NCBI GenBank assembly: GCA_013824055.1
Contig: PNNE01000007.1
Location: forward strand, 1 to 26,665
Length of the DNA stretch: 26,665 nucleotides
DNA from: Rhodobacter sp.
GTDB taxonomy: Bacteria > Pseudomonadota > Alphaproteobacteria > Rhodobacterales > Rhodobacteraceae
Reading direction: 5' to 3'
The notes under the pieces are model-generated. The model saw only the letters and a list, made by a program, of their open reading frames with translations. It was not told the origin of the DNA and did no database searches. How positions within the stretch are numbered: the stretch's first letter is position 1; each line of letters opens with the position of its first letter. Below, piece by piece: positions 1 to 6,757 of the stretch. A program made the translations under genes and the position numbers.

Positions 1-182
1 CCTGGCTGAACGGCCACCAGGGCCACTTCATCATGCCCGCAGGCTTTCAATCCAGCCGTGACATCACCCATTACGCCCAGGTCTTCCGGCTGGCCGACGC
101 CGCGGGCTTGCTTTCGCGCCCCGATCTGGCAGAAGCGCGGATGAAGACGCTGCTCACGCTCCACGGGATCGACCAGGACTGA
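1..182 (+). CDS. 3' end of a dihydrodipicolinate synthase-like (DUF993) protein, partial
   Basis: An open frame enters from the left edge (first complete codon at 3) and stops with TGA at 180-182, giving 59 residues. They include WLNGHQGHF near the start and a helical FRLADAAGLL stretch, ending in HGIDQD. This resembles, from memory, the C-terminus of the DUF993 family, aldolase-fold proteins related to DapA and NanA that occur in sugar or polyol catabolic operons of alphaproteobacteria. The catalytic part lies outside the window, so the substrate cannot be judged. The stop overlaps the start of the following LacI-type regulator by one base (TGATG), so the two are probably translationally coupled and belong to one operon. 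The family assignment rests only on this tail and is tentative; that it is a real coding end is much safer. Confidence 0.5.
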   Translation, partial: WLNGHQGHFIMPAGFQSSRDITHYAQVFRLADAAGLLSRPDLAEARMKTLLTLHGIDQD

Positions 183-1195
183 TGGACAAACGGCCGACGA
201 TCATCGACGTGGCCACGCTGGCGGGCGTCTCCAAGTCGACCGTCAGCCTGGTCCTGCAGCAAAGCCCGCTGGTGAAACAGGAAACCCGCGACGACGTCCG
301 CCGCGCGATGACCCAGCTCGGCTATGTCTACAATCGCGCCGCCGCCAACCTGCGCTCGGCCAATGCCGGGCTGATCGGGGTGGTCATCAACGACCTGAGA
401 AACCCGTTCTTCACCGAATTCGCCACCTCGCTGCAGATGGCCCTGTCGGCCCGGGGCTATGCTGCGGTCCTTGCCAACACCGACGAAGACCCCGCCCTGC
501 AGGCCCAGGTCGTCGGCGCCATGCTGGAGCACGGGGTCTCGGCCCTGATCGTCTCTCCGGCCTACGGCGACGAGGCCGCCTTCGACGCCATTGCCCGGGC
601 CAATGTCCCGGCACTTCAGGTCCTGCGGCAGGTCGTGTCCACCGACCGCTTCCCCTTTGCGGCGCCCGACTACCCGACCGGATCACGCCTCGCCACCGAA
701 CACCTCCTCGCCCAGGGCGCCGGGCACATCGCCTTCGTCGGCGGGCTGGAAGGCCGCGCCGTCACGCAACTGCGGATGTCCGGCTACCTTGCCACCCTTG
801 CCGCAAACGGCCTTACCCCGCTCCATCTTCCCGGCCGCCCCGGTCGCGCCTTCGGCCGCGAGGTCGCGCGCCGCCTTGCGCAGGACCACCCCTCCGTCGA
901 TGCCGTCCTGTGCTTCAACGACCTGACTGCGCTTGGTCTGCTGACCGGCTGCACCGAGCTTGGCTGCGCCGAGCTTGGCCGCCCCCTCGGCCCATCGCTC
1001 AAGATCGTCGGCTTCGACGACATCGAGGACTGTGCCCAGGTCTATCCGGCGCTCTCTTCGGTGCGCTGCGACATCGCCGGGTTCGGGCGGAAGATGGCGG
1101 AAACCGTGCTGGCCTGGCTGGAAAACAACCATCGCCCGCCGCCGGTCACCGTCACACCCGTCACATTGATCCCCCGCGCGTCGAGCCTTCGATGA
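182..1195 (+). CDS. LacI-family transcriptional regulator
   Basis: This 337-residue protein has the standard LacI/GalR length. Residues 7-30 form the helix-turn-helix (IDVATLAGVSKSTVSLVL), followed by the hinge region (ALGY-like QLGYVYNRAAANLRS) around 46-62 and a periplasmic-binding-protein-like effector domain from about 65 (LIGVVINDLRNPFF). It should bind an operator as a dimer and respond to a sugar or sugar acid; the ligand cannot be read from the sequence. It starts at ATG 182, one base into the stop of the upstream gene, and its own stop overlaps the ATG of the glycerate kinase gene (ATGA). A regulator inside the operon with catabolic genes on both sides is most likely a local repressor of that operon, whose promoter lies to the left of the window. 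Confidence 0.95.
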   Translation: MDKRPTIIDVATLAGVSKSTVSLVLQQSPLVKQETRDDVRRAMTQLGYVYNRAAANLRSANAGLIGVVINDLRNPFFTEFATSLQMALSARGYAAVLANTDEDPALQAQVVGAMLEHGVSALIVSPAYGDEAAFDAIARANVPALQVLRQVVSTDRFPFAAPDYPTGSRLATEHLLAQGAGHIAFVGGLEGRAVTQLRMSGYLATLAANGLTPLHLPGRPGRAFGREVARRLAQDHPSVDAVLCFNDLTALGLLTGCTELGCAELGRPLGPSLKIVGFDDIEDCAQVYPALSSVRCDIAGFGRKMAETVLAWLENNHRPPPVTVTPVTLIPRASSLR

Positions 1196-2451
1196 TCCCA
1201 AGGTCGGAAATTTCGGACCCCGCCCGGTTCCTTCGCAGCCTCTTCGACCGCGCGGTCGAGGTCGCCGACCCGATGCGGTCGCTTGCCGGGTTCCTGCCGG
1301 AAAAGCCCGGGGGACGCGTGCTTGTCATCGGCGCGGGCAAAGCCTCGGCCCGCATGGCCGAAGCGGTCGAGGCCGCCTGGGGTCCCTGCGACGGGCTTGT
1401 GATCACCCGCTACGGCTACGGCCGCCCCTGCAAGGGCATCGAGATCGCCTGTGCCGCCCATCCGGTTCCCGACCAGGCCGGGGTCGACGCGACCCAGCGC
1501 ATGCTGCGGCTTCTGGAGGGATTGACCGGGGACGACTTCGTCCTTGCCCTCATCTCTGGCGGGGCCTCGGCCCTGCTCTGCGCCCCCGCCCAAGGCATGA
1601 CGCTGGCCGAAAAGCAGCAGGTCAACGCAGCCCTTCTCGCCTCCGGCGCGCCTATCGTGGCGATGAACACGGTCAGAAAGCATCTGTCCCGCGTCAAAGG
1701 CGGCCAGCTTTCGGCCGCCTCCTACCCGGCCAGACTCCTCGCGCTGATGATCTCGGACGTGCCCGGCGACGATCCGGCCTTCATCGGCTCCGGTCCCACC
1801 GTGGGCGACGCCACCACCCCGGGCGACGCCCGCGCGATCCTGGACAGCTGGTCCATCCCGGTCCCCGCTTCGGCCCGCGCGGCCCTTGCGCGATCGGGCG
1901 TCGTGCCACCCGGCGACCCGCGCCTGTCGCGCACCCGGAACGTGATCTACGCCGCCCCCGCCCAGTCGCTCGCCGCCGCCGCCGATCTGGCCGCGCCGCT
2001 GGCCGATGTCCGCACGCTTGGCGACCGGATCGAGGGGGAAGCGCGCGAGGTCGCCCGCGACCAGGCCGCGATGGCCAGGGACATCGCTTCACGCCTGAAA
2101 CCGGGCGACCGCCCGGTCCTTCTCCTCTCGGGGGGCGAGCTGACCGTGACCCGCACTGGCGACGGGGTGGGTGGCCCCAATGCCGAGTTCTGCCTGGCGC
2201 TTGCCCTCGCCCTCGATGGCCACAGCCAGATCCACGCCCTTGCCTGCGACACCGATGGCGTCGATGGCGCGGCCGAGGTTGCGGGGGCACTGGTCTCGCC
2301 CCGGACGCTGCGCACCCCCGGCGCGGCCGAGGCGCTGGCCCGCAACGATGCCCACACCTGGTTCGCCAAGGCCGGCTCGCAGGTCGTCACCGGCCCGACC
2401 CTGACCAATGTCAACGACTTCCGGGCGATCCTGATCCTGCCGCCGGGATGA
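1192..2451 (+). CDS. Glycerate 2-kinase, MOFRL family (GckA/TtuD type)
   Basis: The 419-residue product matches the usual length of class III glycerate kinases, which phosphorylate D-glycerate to 2-phosphoglycerate; some members were named hydroxypyruvate reductase (TtuD). Visible family signatures are GAGKASARMAEAVE near residues 47-60, LISGGASALL near 120, a conserved N-T-V-R-K-H-LS-x-VKGG-L block near 160, and the MOFRL domain with SGGELTVT, G-GGPNAEF and ACDTDGVDG in the C-terminal third. I chose ATG 1192 because it overlaps the LacI stop as ATGA and begins just before the conserved N-terminal helix; a longer reading from 910 would run through the LacI gene in another frame. Context suggests the final step of a sugar-acid or polyol pathway feeding glycerate into lower glycolysis. 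The protein should be cytoplasmic. Confidence 0.92.
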   Translation: MIPRSEISDPARFLRSLFDRAVEVADPMRSLAGFLPEKPGGRVLVIGAGKASARMAEAVEAAWGPCDGLVITRYGYGRPCKGIEIACAAHPVPDQAGVDATQRMLRLLEGLTGDDFVLALISGGASALLCAPAQGMTLAEKQQVNAALLASGAPIVAMNTVRKHLSRVKGGQLSAASYPARLLALMISDVPGDDPAFIGSGPTVGDATTPGDARAILDSWSIPVPASARAALARSGVVPPGDPRLSRTRNVIYAAPAQSLAAAADLAAPLADVRTLGDRIEGEAREVARDQAAMARDIASRLKPGDRPVLLLSGGELTVTRTGDGVGGPNAEFCLALALALDGHSQIHALACDTDGVDGAAEVAGALVSPRTLRTPGAAEALARNDAHTWFAKAGSQVVTGPTLTNVNDFRAILILPPG

Positions 2452-2535
2452 CGGAAGACCCGCGCTGGCAGGGGCGTGACAAGGACCCGACAAGGCCCCG
2501 ACGTCCAAAGTCAAGTGCTTGATCCGCAGAGATGT

Positions 2536-3936
2536 TCAGAGGTTGCCCGCTCTGGGCGCCTGCGGTGCCGCCTGGCCCCTGGGCGGCTCTTTCGACGCCC
2601 GGACCCGTTCGGGCGGCAAGGTGATCCGCACTGCCAGCCCCCCCAGCGTCGCGCTGTCTTCCAGCGCCAGCGTGGCCCCATAGGCCTGCAGCAGGTCGTT
2701 TGCGATGGCCAGCCCCAGCCCGGTCCCCGGCTTCGAGGTGTCCAGTCGCGCGCCGGGACGCATCGCCTCGGCCCGGTCGGCCTCGGGGATGCCCGGCCCG
2801 TCATCCTCGATCAGCACCTCGATGCCCTGCGGCTGCTTGCGGACCGTCAGGGCCATTCTTGACCGGCACCACTTCAGCGCGTTGTCCAGGAGGTTGCCCA
2901 GAACTTCCTCGACGTCCTGCGCATCCATGCGGATCGTCAGGCCCGGTTCGCAGGCGATGCGGAAGGCCTTGCCCTCGCGTTCGGCCAGCATGCCGAACAT
3001 CCGGGCGAACCGGCCGACCGAATGGCTGAGGTCGGTCCGCGTCTGCGTCGCCTCGCCCGAATTCGCCGTCCGCAGCCGTGCCAGCGACCGGCCCAGCTGC
3101 GCATCCACCCGGTCCAGCGCCTCCAGCGCCTTGTCCAGGTCATGCGTGCCCTCGGCCAGCACCGACAATTCGTTGCGCAGGATCGCGCTGGGTGTCTTCA
3201 GCGCATGGGCCAGGTCCGCCGCCTGCCGCCGTGACCGGCTGATGATCTCGCGGTTGCGGGCCAGAAGGCCGTTGATGTCGGCGACCAGCGGGGCGACCTC
3301 CTCGGGGTAATCGGCCTCGCTCAGGTCTTCGTCCCGGTCCCAGCGATGGGCCACGTCGCGGCGCAGCCGGTCCAGCGGGCGCATGATCGAGGCGGTCTGC
3401 ACCAGGACGCTGGCCAGGCCGATCACCGCCACCAGCGCAAAGGCCGCCAGAAGGCTCCGCCGCGTCTCCAGCCGTTCGGCGTTCAGTTCGGCCAGCGTCT
3501 CGGCCACGGCGACCGTCCAGGTGCTGCCATCCTCCAGCGTGATCAGCTGCTGGGCCAGGCGAACCTCTTCGACTTCGGGGTTGGCGACAGACAGGATGTT
3601 CAACGTCGAGCTCGCCTCCGCCGGACCCGGCAATGTCGCGTCCAGCAGCGATGACGAGGTGAAGAGCTGCCCGTCCGGCCCCGTGACCTGCCAGTAGCGA
3701 CCGGAAAACGGCGTCTGATAGTCCGGGTCGAACAGCAGTTCGCCCAGCAGGGCAGGGTCCTCGGATACCGAGTTCAGCGCGACGACGATCTGCGTGTGGC
3801 GATCCAGCAGCGCCCGGTCAAAGCGTTGCAGGACGCGCTGGTTCAGGAAGGAATACAGAAGCAGGGTGCCGACGCTCAGCGAGACCAGCGCCGCAATGCC
3901 GCCGCTGATCCACGCCCGTTTGCGCAAGGACAGCAT
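2536..3936 (-). CDS. Sensor histidine kinase of a two-component system
   Basis: The 466-residue protein carries two membrane segments, about residues 8-30 and 162-184, which flank a periplasmic sensor region of about 130 residues. A HAMP-like linker follows. The phosphoacceptor is His244 in DLAHALKTPSAIL, a PhoQ/FeuQ-like H-box. The ATP-binding domain shows the N-box with Asn348 and Asn352 (GNLLDNALKW), the G1 box DDGPGIP near 378-384 and the G2 box GTGLGLAIA near 404-412. No key residue is missing. It starts at ATG 3936, overlapping the response-regulator stop by one base, so kinase and regulator are translationally coupled. The gene order PepSY protein, regulator, kinase recalls FeuN-FeuP-FeuQ of Sinorhizobium; the signal sensed is not evident. 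It converges on the glycerate kinase gene with 84 bp between stops. Confidence 0.95.
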   Translation of the reverse strand: MLSLRKRAWISGGIAALVSLSVGTLLLYSFLNQRVLQRFDRALLDRHTQIVVALNSVSEDPALLGELLFDPDYQTPFSGRYWQVTGPDGQLFTSSSLLDATLPGPAEASSTLNILSVANPEVEEVRLAQQLITLEDGSTWTVAVAETLAELNAERLETRRSLLAAFALVAVIGLASVLVQTASIMRPLDRLRRDVAHRWDRDEDLSEADYPEEVAPLVADINGLLARNREIISRSRRQAADLAHALKTPSAILRNELSVLAEGTHDLDKALEALDRVDAQLGRSLARLRTANSGEATQTRTDLSHSVGRFARMFGMLAEREGKAFRIACEPGLTIRMDAQDVEEVLGNLLDNALKWCRSRMALTVRKQPQGIEVLIEDDGPGIPEADRAEAMRPGARLDTSKPGTGLGLAIANDLLQAYGATLALEDSATLGGLAVRITLPPERVRASKEPPRGQAAPQAPRAGNL

Positions 3937-4595
3937 CAGGGGCCGTCGATCATGTATCCGCGGCCGCGCATGGTCTGGATCAGCTCGGGGCCCAGTTTCT
4001 TGCGCAGTCGGTTGATGAACACCGCGATGGTGTTGGAATCGCGGTCGCCGTCATATTCGTAGATATGCTCGGACAGCTCGGTGCGCGAAATCAGCCGACC
4101 TGCGTTGTGGATCAGATAGGTCAGCACTGCGACCTCCTGCGATGTCAGGTCCACCGGAACGCCATGCACCGTCGCCCGCCCGTGCCGGGTGTCGAACACC
4201 ACGCCGTCGCGTTCGAACAGCGGATTGGTCCGCCCCGAGCTGCGCCGCAGCGCCGCGCGGACCCGGGCCGCCAGCTCTGGCAGATGGAACGGCTTGGTCA
4301 GGTAGTCGTCCGCGCCGGCATCCAGGCCATCGACCCGGTCGGACCAGCCATCCCGCGCCGTAAGGATCAGGACCGGGGTCGTGATCCCGTTGCCGCGCCA
4401 TTCCTTCAGGATCGAGATCCCGTCCCGGATCGGCAGGCCGATGTCGAGGATGATCATGTCATAGGGTTCGGTGGATCCCAGAAAGCTGGCCTCCTGGCCA
4501 TCGTGGACAACATCGACGATGCGCCCCTCGGCCGTGAGGAGGCGCTTGATCTGGTCGCAGAGGACCACTTCGTCTTCAGCCAGCAGAATTCTCAT
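3936..4595 (-). CDS. OmpR/PhoP-family response regulator
   Basis: The 219-residue protein has a receiver domain (residues 1-115) with the acidic pocket AEDE at 6-9, phosphoacceptor Asp51 in IILDIGLP and the conserved lysine in LTKPFHLPEL near 101. A winged-helix OmpR-type DNA-binding domain follows at about 125-219 and ends in the typical RLRKKLG ... IQTMRGRGYMI recognition and wing region. It should be phosphorylated by the kinase encoded immediately downstream and bind tandem direct repeats as a dimer. Candidate targets with an 11-bp direct-repeat period are present near 5230-5248 and 6685-6757 (see those sites). It resembles PhoP/FeuP-like regulators; I do not assign a symbol because orthology cannot be tested here. 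It lies 44 bp downstream of the PepSY protein gene. Confidence 0.96.
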   Translation of the reverse strand: MRILLAEDEVVLCDQIKRLLTAEGRIVDVVHDGQEASFLGSTEPYDMIILDIGLPIRDGISILKEWRGNGITTPVLILTARDGWSDRVDGLDAGADDYLTKPFHLPELAARVRAALRRSSGRTNPLFERDGVVFDTRHGRATVHGVPVDLTSQEVAVLTYLIHNAGRLISRTELSEHIYEYDGDRDSNTIAVFINRLRKKLGPELIQTMRGRGYMIDGP

Positions 4596-4639
4596 GGATC
4601 ACGGATTACAGGCGAATCTGGCAACAATTAAGGCGGCGA

Positions 4640-5209
4640 TCAGTTATTGCCGCCACCGTTGCCGCCACCGTTGCCGCCACCGTTGCCACCACCGCCGCCG
4701 CCACCACCGCCGCCGCCGCCGCCACCGCCGCCACCGCCGCCGCCACCACCGCCGCCACTATTGCCACCGCTGTTGCCACCACTGTTGCCACCGCCACTGT
4801 TGCCGCCGCCGCCGCCATTCGAACCCGCGTTCTTGGCCTTGTCGGACCTGCCCTTGGCGGCCTTGTCCTTGCCACCCTCGGCCGCAGCCGCGAGGTCGCG
4901 ACCCAGGGCGGAATTCCTGCCGACCTGCTCGCCCGTGCGGGCATTTATGATGACGCTGATGACGGACCCGTTCGGCTTTTTCAGGACGATCCTGTAGAAC
5001 ACATCCTCGACCGCGAAGGCCCGCGCCTCGATCGGCTCGCCTCCGGTGGATTTCGCGACCGAGTCGATCACCCGCTTGAGGCTGATCAGGTCCCCGGACC
5101 GCGCGGCCTGGCGCAGTTCTGCCGCGTCCAGCTCGCGCACCGTGGCCGCAAGGCTGGGGCTTGCCAGCGCAAGCAAAGACGCAAGGACTATGGTGCGGGC
5201 CAGTGTCAT
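4640..5209 (-). CDS. Exported PepSY-domain protein with polyglycine tail
   Basis: The 189-residue product begins with a clear Sec signal peptide (charged start, hydrophobic 6-20, probable cleavage after SLA at 21). A PepSY-like domain follows at about 44-98 (SLKRVIDSVAK, then VFYRIVLKKPNG, ISVIINARTGE). Residues 113-128 are rich in Lys/Asp/Ala, and 132-189 are almost only Gly with Asn/Ser, including 24 uninterrupted glycines at 152-175. PepSY domains are thought to bind or inhibit partners outside the cytoplasmic membrane; FeuN, encoded upstream of FeuPQ, is a small periplasmic modulator of a two-component kinase. By position the protein may modulate the downstream kinase. The long glycine tail is unusual for such a small modulator. 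It could also act as a surface or envelope matrix component. The same Gly/Asn and Lys/Asp/Ala composition recurs in the divergent gene at 5367. Confidence 0.85.
   Translation of the reverse strand: MTLARTIVLASLLALASPSLAATVRELDAAELRQAARSGDLISLKRVIDSVAKSTGGEPIEARAFAVEDVFYRIVLKKPNGSVISVIINARTGEQVGRNSALGRDLAAAAEGGKDKAAKGRSDKAKNAGSNGGGGGNSGGGNSGGNSGGNSGGGGGGGGGGGGGGGGGGGGGGGGNGGGNGGGNGGGNN
4643..4816 (-). repeat. GGN triplet low-complexity tract encoding the glycine tail
   Basis: On the minus strand this tract is a run of GGC/GGT codons interrupted by AAC/AGC-type codons. It encodes residues 132-189 of the PepSY protein; positions 4685-4756 are 24 consecutive glycine codons. On the + strand it reads as repeated CCGCCACCGTTG units near 4650-4690. 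As a triplet array, slippage would change tail length without shifting the frame. Confidence 0.9.
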
Positions 5210-5229
5210 GAGCCTGATCTAGCAGATTC

Positions 5230-5272
5230 GACGTGAACTGAAAATGAATGGCTGGTTCTTTCCGAGTTAAAC
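5230..5272 (+). promoter_or_regulatory. Putative response-regulator-type promoter for the glycine-rich exported protein
   Basis: Two related octamers, GACGTGAA (5230-5237) and AAAATGAA (5241-5248), lie 11 bp apart. They are followed by five bases, GGTTC (5254-5258), eight bases and TTAAAC (5267-5272), a possible -10 region; transcription would then start near 5279, leaving a leader of about 88 bases. The same order and spacing appears on the minus strand at 6757-6715 before a small gene. An 11-bp direct repeat overlapping the -35 region is typical of activation by OmpR/PhoB-family regulators. The repeats also lie just upstream of the divergent PepSY gene and could serve both directions. The layout is seen directly; the binding protein is inferred. 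Confidence 0.5.
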
Positions 5273-5366
5273 GCCCGTGGTGTCTAGTGTTTGCATGGAC
5301 CTGCGACTCGGGTTCGGCCCGGTCGATTCTGCCCAGCAGGTCGCACCCTTTGACCAGAGGTAAAAG

Positions 5367-6281
5367 ATGAAGAAGACGTCCCTGCAATTCCTGAAGGCCT
5401 GCTCGCTTTCGGTGGCTCTTCTGGGGTCGGTCGCCATCGTCGCGGCGGTCTCCATGCCCGAGATGGCTTTCGCCAAGTCCGGCAATGACAACGGCGGCGG
5501 AAACGGCGGCGGCAATGGCGGCGGCGGCAATGGCGGCGGCGGCAACGGAAACTCCGACAAGGCGGGCGGCAACGGCAAGGCCGACAAGGCAGACCGGGGC
5601 AACAAGGCAGACAAGGGCAACAAGGCAGACAAGGGCAACAAGGCCGACACGAAGAAGTCTGGCGAGGGCGCCAAGTCGAAGGCCAAGGCAAAGCCGAAGA
5701 AGAAGGACCTTGCCGAGGAACTGGGCGTCCATCCGTCCGAACTGGGCGCGCTGAACGCTGCTCGTGCCAACGAGAACGCGCTGAAGAACGCCTCGCCGAA
5801 TTCGCGCGTCGGCCGGATCGCCGCCTACCGCGATGCCGTCCTGGCCGGTGAGGCCCTGGCCGAGGACCTCGCGCTGAAGGAAGCCGAGCTTGCTGCACTG
5901 GACGAGCCCACGCGCGGGGCGGACCTGATCAAGACCGATCTCGACCTCGCGGTCGAGGAAGCGGACACCGCAGCGGGCATCGTGACGGATCTGGAAACCC
6001 AGCTTGCGAACCCCGATCTGACCGACGCAGAGATCGCCACACTTGAGGCCGATCTTCTTGCCGCTCGCGGCACCTTGACCGAGGCCGAAGCGGCGGAAGC
6101 AGCGCTTCAGGCCGAATATGACAATGCCGTCGCCTACGAGACGGTGGACGCCGAAATCGCCGACCTGACCCAGAAGATCGAAGACCAGCCCGAGCTGGAG
6201 CGGTCGCTGCTGGAAGCTGCGGCGAACAAGGAAGTGACCGACGAGGTCGAGGCTGCGGTCAAGAAGCTGCTCGGCCTCTGA
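5367..6281 (+). CDS. Exported Gly/Asn- and Lys-rich protein with helical C-terminal half
   Basis: I do not recognise a characterised family. The 304-residue product starts at ATG 5367 behind a good ribosome site (AGAGG at 5356-5360). It has a long Sec signal peptide with probable cleavage after AFA at residue 36. Residues 39-62 are Gly/Asn repeats. Residues 63-113 are strongly basic, with NKADKG hexapeptides repeated in tandem and encoded by an 18-bp repeat. A conserved-looking block at about 127-162 (ELGALNAARANENAL, then PNSRVGRIAAYRDAVLAG) precedes an acidic, Ala/Glu/Leu-rich region to the end that should be helical or coiled coil. The layout of a basic flexible segment and an acidic helical segment suggests an envelope-associated or matrix protein. 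It is divergent from the PepSY-regulator-kinase operon, shares its Gly/Asn and Lys/Asp composition, and is followed by a perfect hairpin. Confidence 0.85.
   Translation: MKKTSLQFLKACSLSVALLGSVAIVAAVSMPEMAFAKSGNDNGGGNGGGNGGGGNGGGGNGNSDKAGGNGKADKADRGNKADKGNKADKGNKADTKKSGEGAKSKAKAKPKKKDLAEELGVHPSELGALNAARANENALKNASPNSRVGRIAAYRDAVLAGEALAEDLALKEAELAALDEPTRGADLIKTDLDLAVEEADTAAGIVTDLETQLANPDLTDAEIATLEADLLAARGTLTEAEAAEAALQAEYDNAVAYETVDAEIADLTQKIEDQPELERSLLEAAANKEVTDEVEAAVKKLLGL
5595..5650 (+). repeat. 18-bp tandem repeat encoding NKADKG units
   Basis: About three nearly identical 18-bp copies (GGCAACAAGGCAGACAAG and variants) encode the lysine-rich NKADKG hexapeptides around residues 78-94 of the exported protein. 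Copies differ by only one or two bases, suggesting recent in-frame expansion. Confidence 0.8.
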
Positions 6282-6301
6282 TCCCGCCATACAGACTGCA
6301 A

Positions 6302-6324
6302 ACGGCCGGCGTCACGCCGGCCGT
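6302..6324 (+). terminator. Hairpin after the glycine-rich protein gene
   Basis: A perfect 10-bp G+C-rich stem (6302-6311 with 6315-6324) closes a three-base TCA loop, beginning 21 bases after the stop codon at 6281. No strong T-run follows, so termination strength is uncertain, but position and symmetry fit a transcript end. Confidence 0.65.
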
Positions 6325-6388
6325 CGATGCATTTCGGAACCTGGCTTGAGCGATCGCCGGCCTTGAGTTGGGCATTCCAGCATGAACA

Positions 6389-6415
6389 AAGGCCACCCGG
6401 AACCCGGGCGGCCTT
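6389..6415 (-). terminator. Intrinsic terminator of the small minus-strand gene
   Basis: The stem AAGGCC plus CCCGG pairs with CCGGG plus GGCCTT, with one A/C mismatch and a three-base loop. On the minus strand it is followed by TTTGTT, as in a Rho-independent terminator, and begins 26 bases after the stop of the 63-aa reading frame ending at 6442. It supports transcription of that frame. Confidence 0.6.
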
Positions 6416-6441
6416 CGCATTGCAACGCAGAACAGGATGCC

Positions 6442-6633
6442 TCAGGCGACGAAAGCCCGAGACGCAATCCGGTCAAGGACGGCGACGACCTCCTCGACCG
6501 GCGGGAACCGCTTCAGATCTGCGGGGAACATGTTGCCCGAGGATTTCTGGCGTTTCTGAAGCGGCTGGCCTTCAAGGGCCCGCAGGTCGGCAGTCAGGTA
6601 CAGGCGATTATCCTCGGTCGACGAACGCAGCAT
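6442..6633 (-). CDS. Small 63-residue protein of unknown function
   Basis: I do not recognise this protein. The frame starts at ATG 6633 with GGGGGAA a few bases upstream (a TTG twelve bases further out is possible but has no ribosome site) and encodes 63 residues. Composition is balanced, unlike the arginine/alanine-heavy shadow frames typical of this GC-rich DNA. It contains LYLTADLRALEG, a polar middle with QKRQKSSGN, and a helical end VEEVVAVLDRIASRAF. There is no signal peptide or membrane segment, so it should be cytoplasmic. Three independent signs support it: the frame itself, the terminator at 6389-6415, and a promoter at 6757-6715 that matches the glycine-rich protein promoter element for element. 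It may belong to the same regulon as that exported protein. Confidence 0.6.
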   Translation of the reverse strand: MLRSSTEDNRLYLTADLRALEGQPLQKRQKSSGNMFPADLKRFPPVEEVVAVLDRIASRAFVA

Positions 6634-6684
6634 GACTTCCCCCAACAGAGACTCGGGTCGTTCGCTCTTGCCGGCGGATTGCGA

Positions 6685-6721
6685 CTCATCTTGGACTCAG
6701 CTTGCCAAATCCATGTTTAAT
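6685..6721 (+). promoter_or_regulatory. Putative dusA promoter with an 11-bp direct repeat
   Basis: CTCATCTTGGA (6685-6695) is directly followed by CTCAGCTTGCC (6696-6706), a second 11-bp-period direct repeat related to the one at 6739-6757. It overlaps a -35-like TTGGAC (6691-6696), and TTTAAT (6716-6721, five of six bases of the -10 consensus) lies 19 bases downstream in the dusA direction. For the opposite small gene the repeat would sit just after the expected transcription start. The repeat is clear; its role is inferred. Confidence 0.35.
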
Positions 6722-6757
6722 GTGTCGCGAACCTGGTGTTCATCTTGGGTTCATCTT
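6715..6757 (-). promoter_or_regulatory. Putative response-regulator-type promoter for the 63-aa gene
   Basis: Read on the minus strand, AAGATGAA occurs twice with an 11-bp period (6757-6750 and 6746-6739). It is followed by five bases, GGTTC, eight bases and TTAAAC (6720-6715). Element order and spacing are identical to 5230-5272. Transcription would start near 6708, about 75 bases before the ATG at 6633. Confidence 0.5.

Noticed and set aside
910..1191. N-terminal extension of the glycerate kinase reading frame
   Set aside because: It lies inside the LacI gene in another frame and has arginine-rich shadow composition; the ATG at 1192 is the family-like start.
2452..2535. Search for a terminator between the convergent glycerate kinase and histidine kinase genes
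   Set aside because: No convincing stem-loop is visible in this 84-bp gap.
4647..4760. Regular spaced repeats resembling a CRISPR array
   Set aside because: The units are short GGN triplets in a coding frame without unique spacers of constant length.
4758..6290. A 510-codon minus-strand frame spanning the glycine-rich gene, the intergenic promoter and part of the PepSY gene
   Set aside because: It contradicts the signal peptides, ribosome site and hairpin of the real genes and has repetitive nonsense composition (LVALVCLVALVCLVA).
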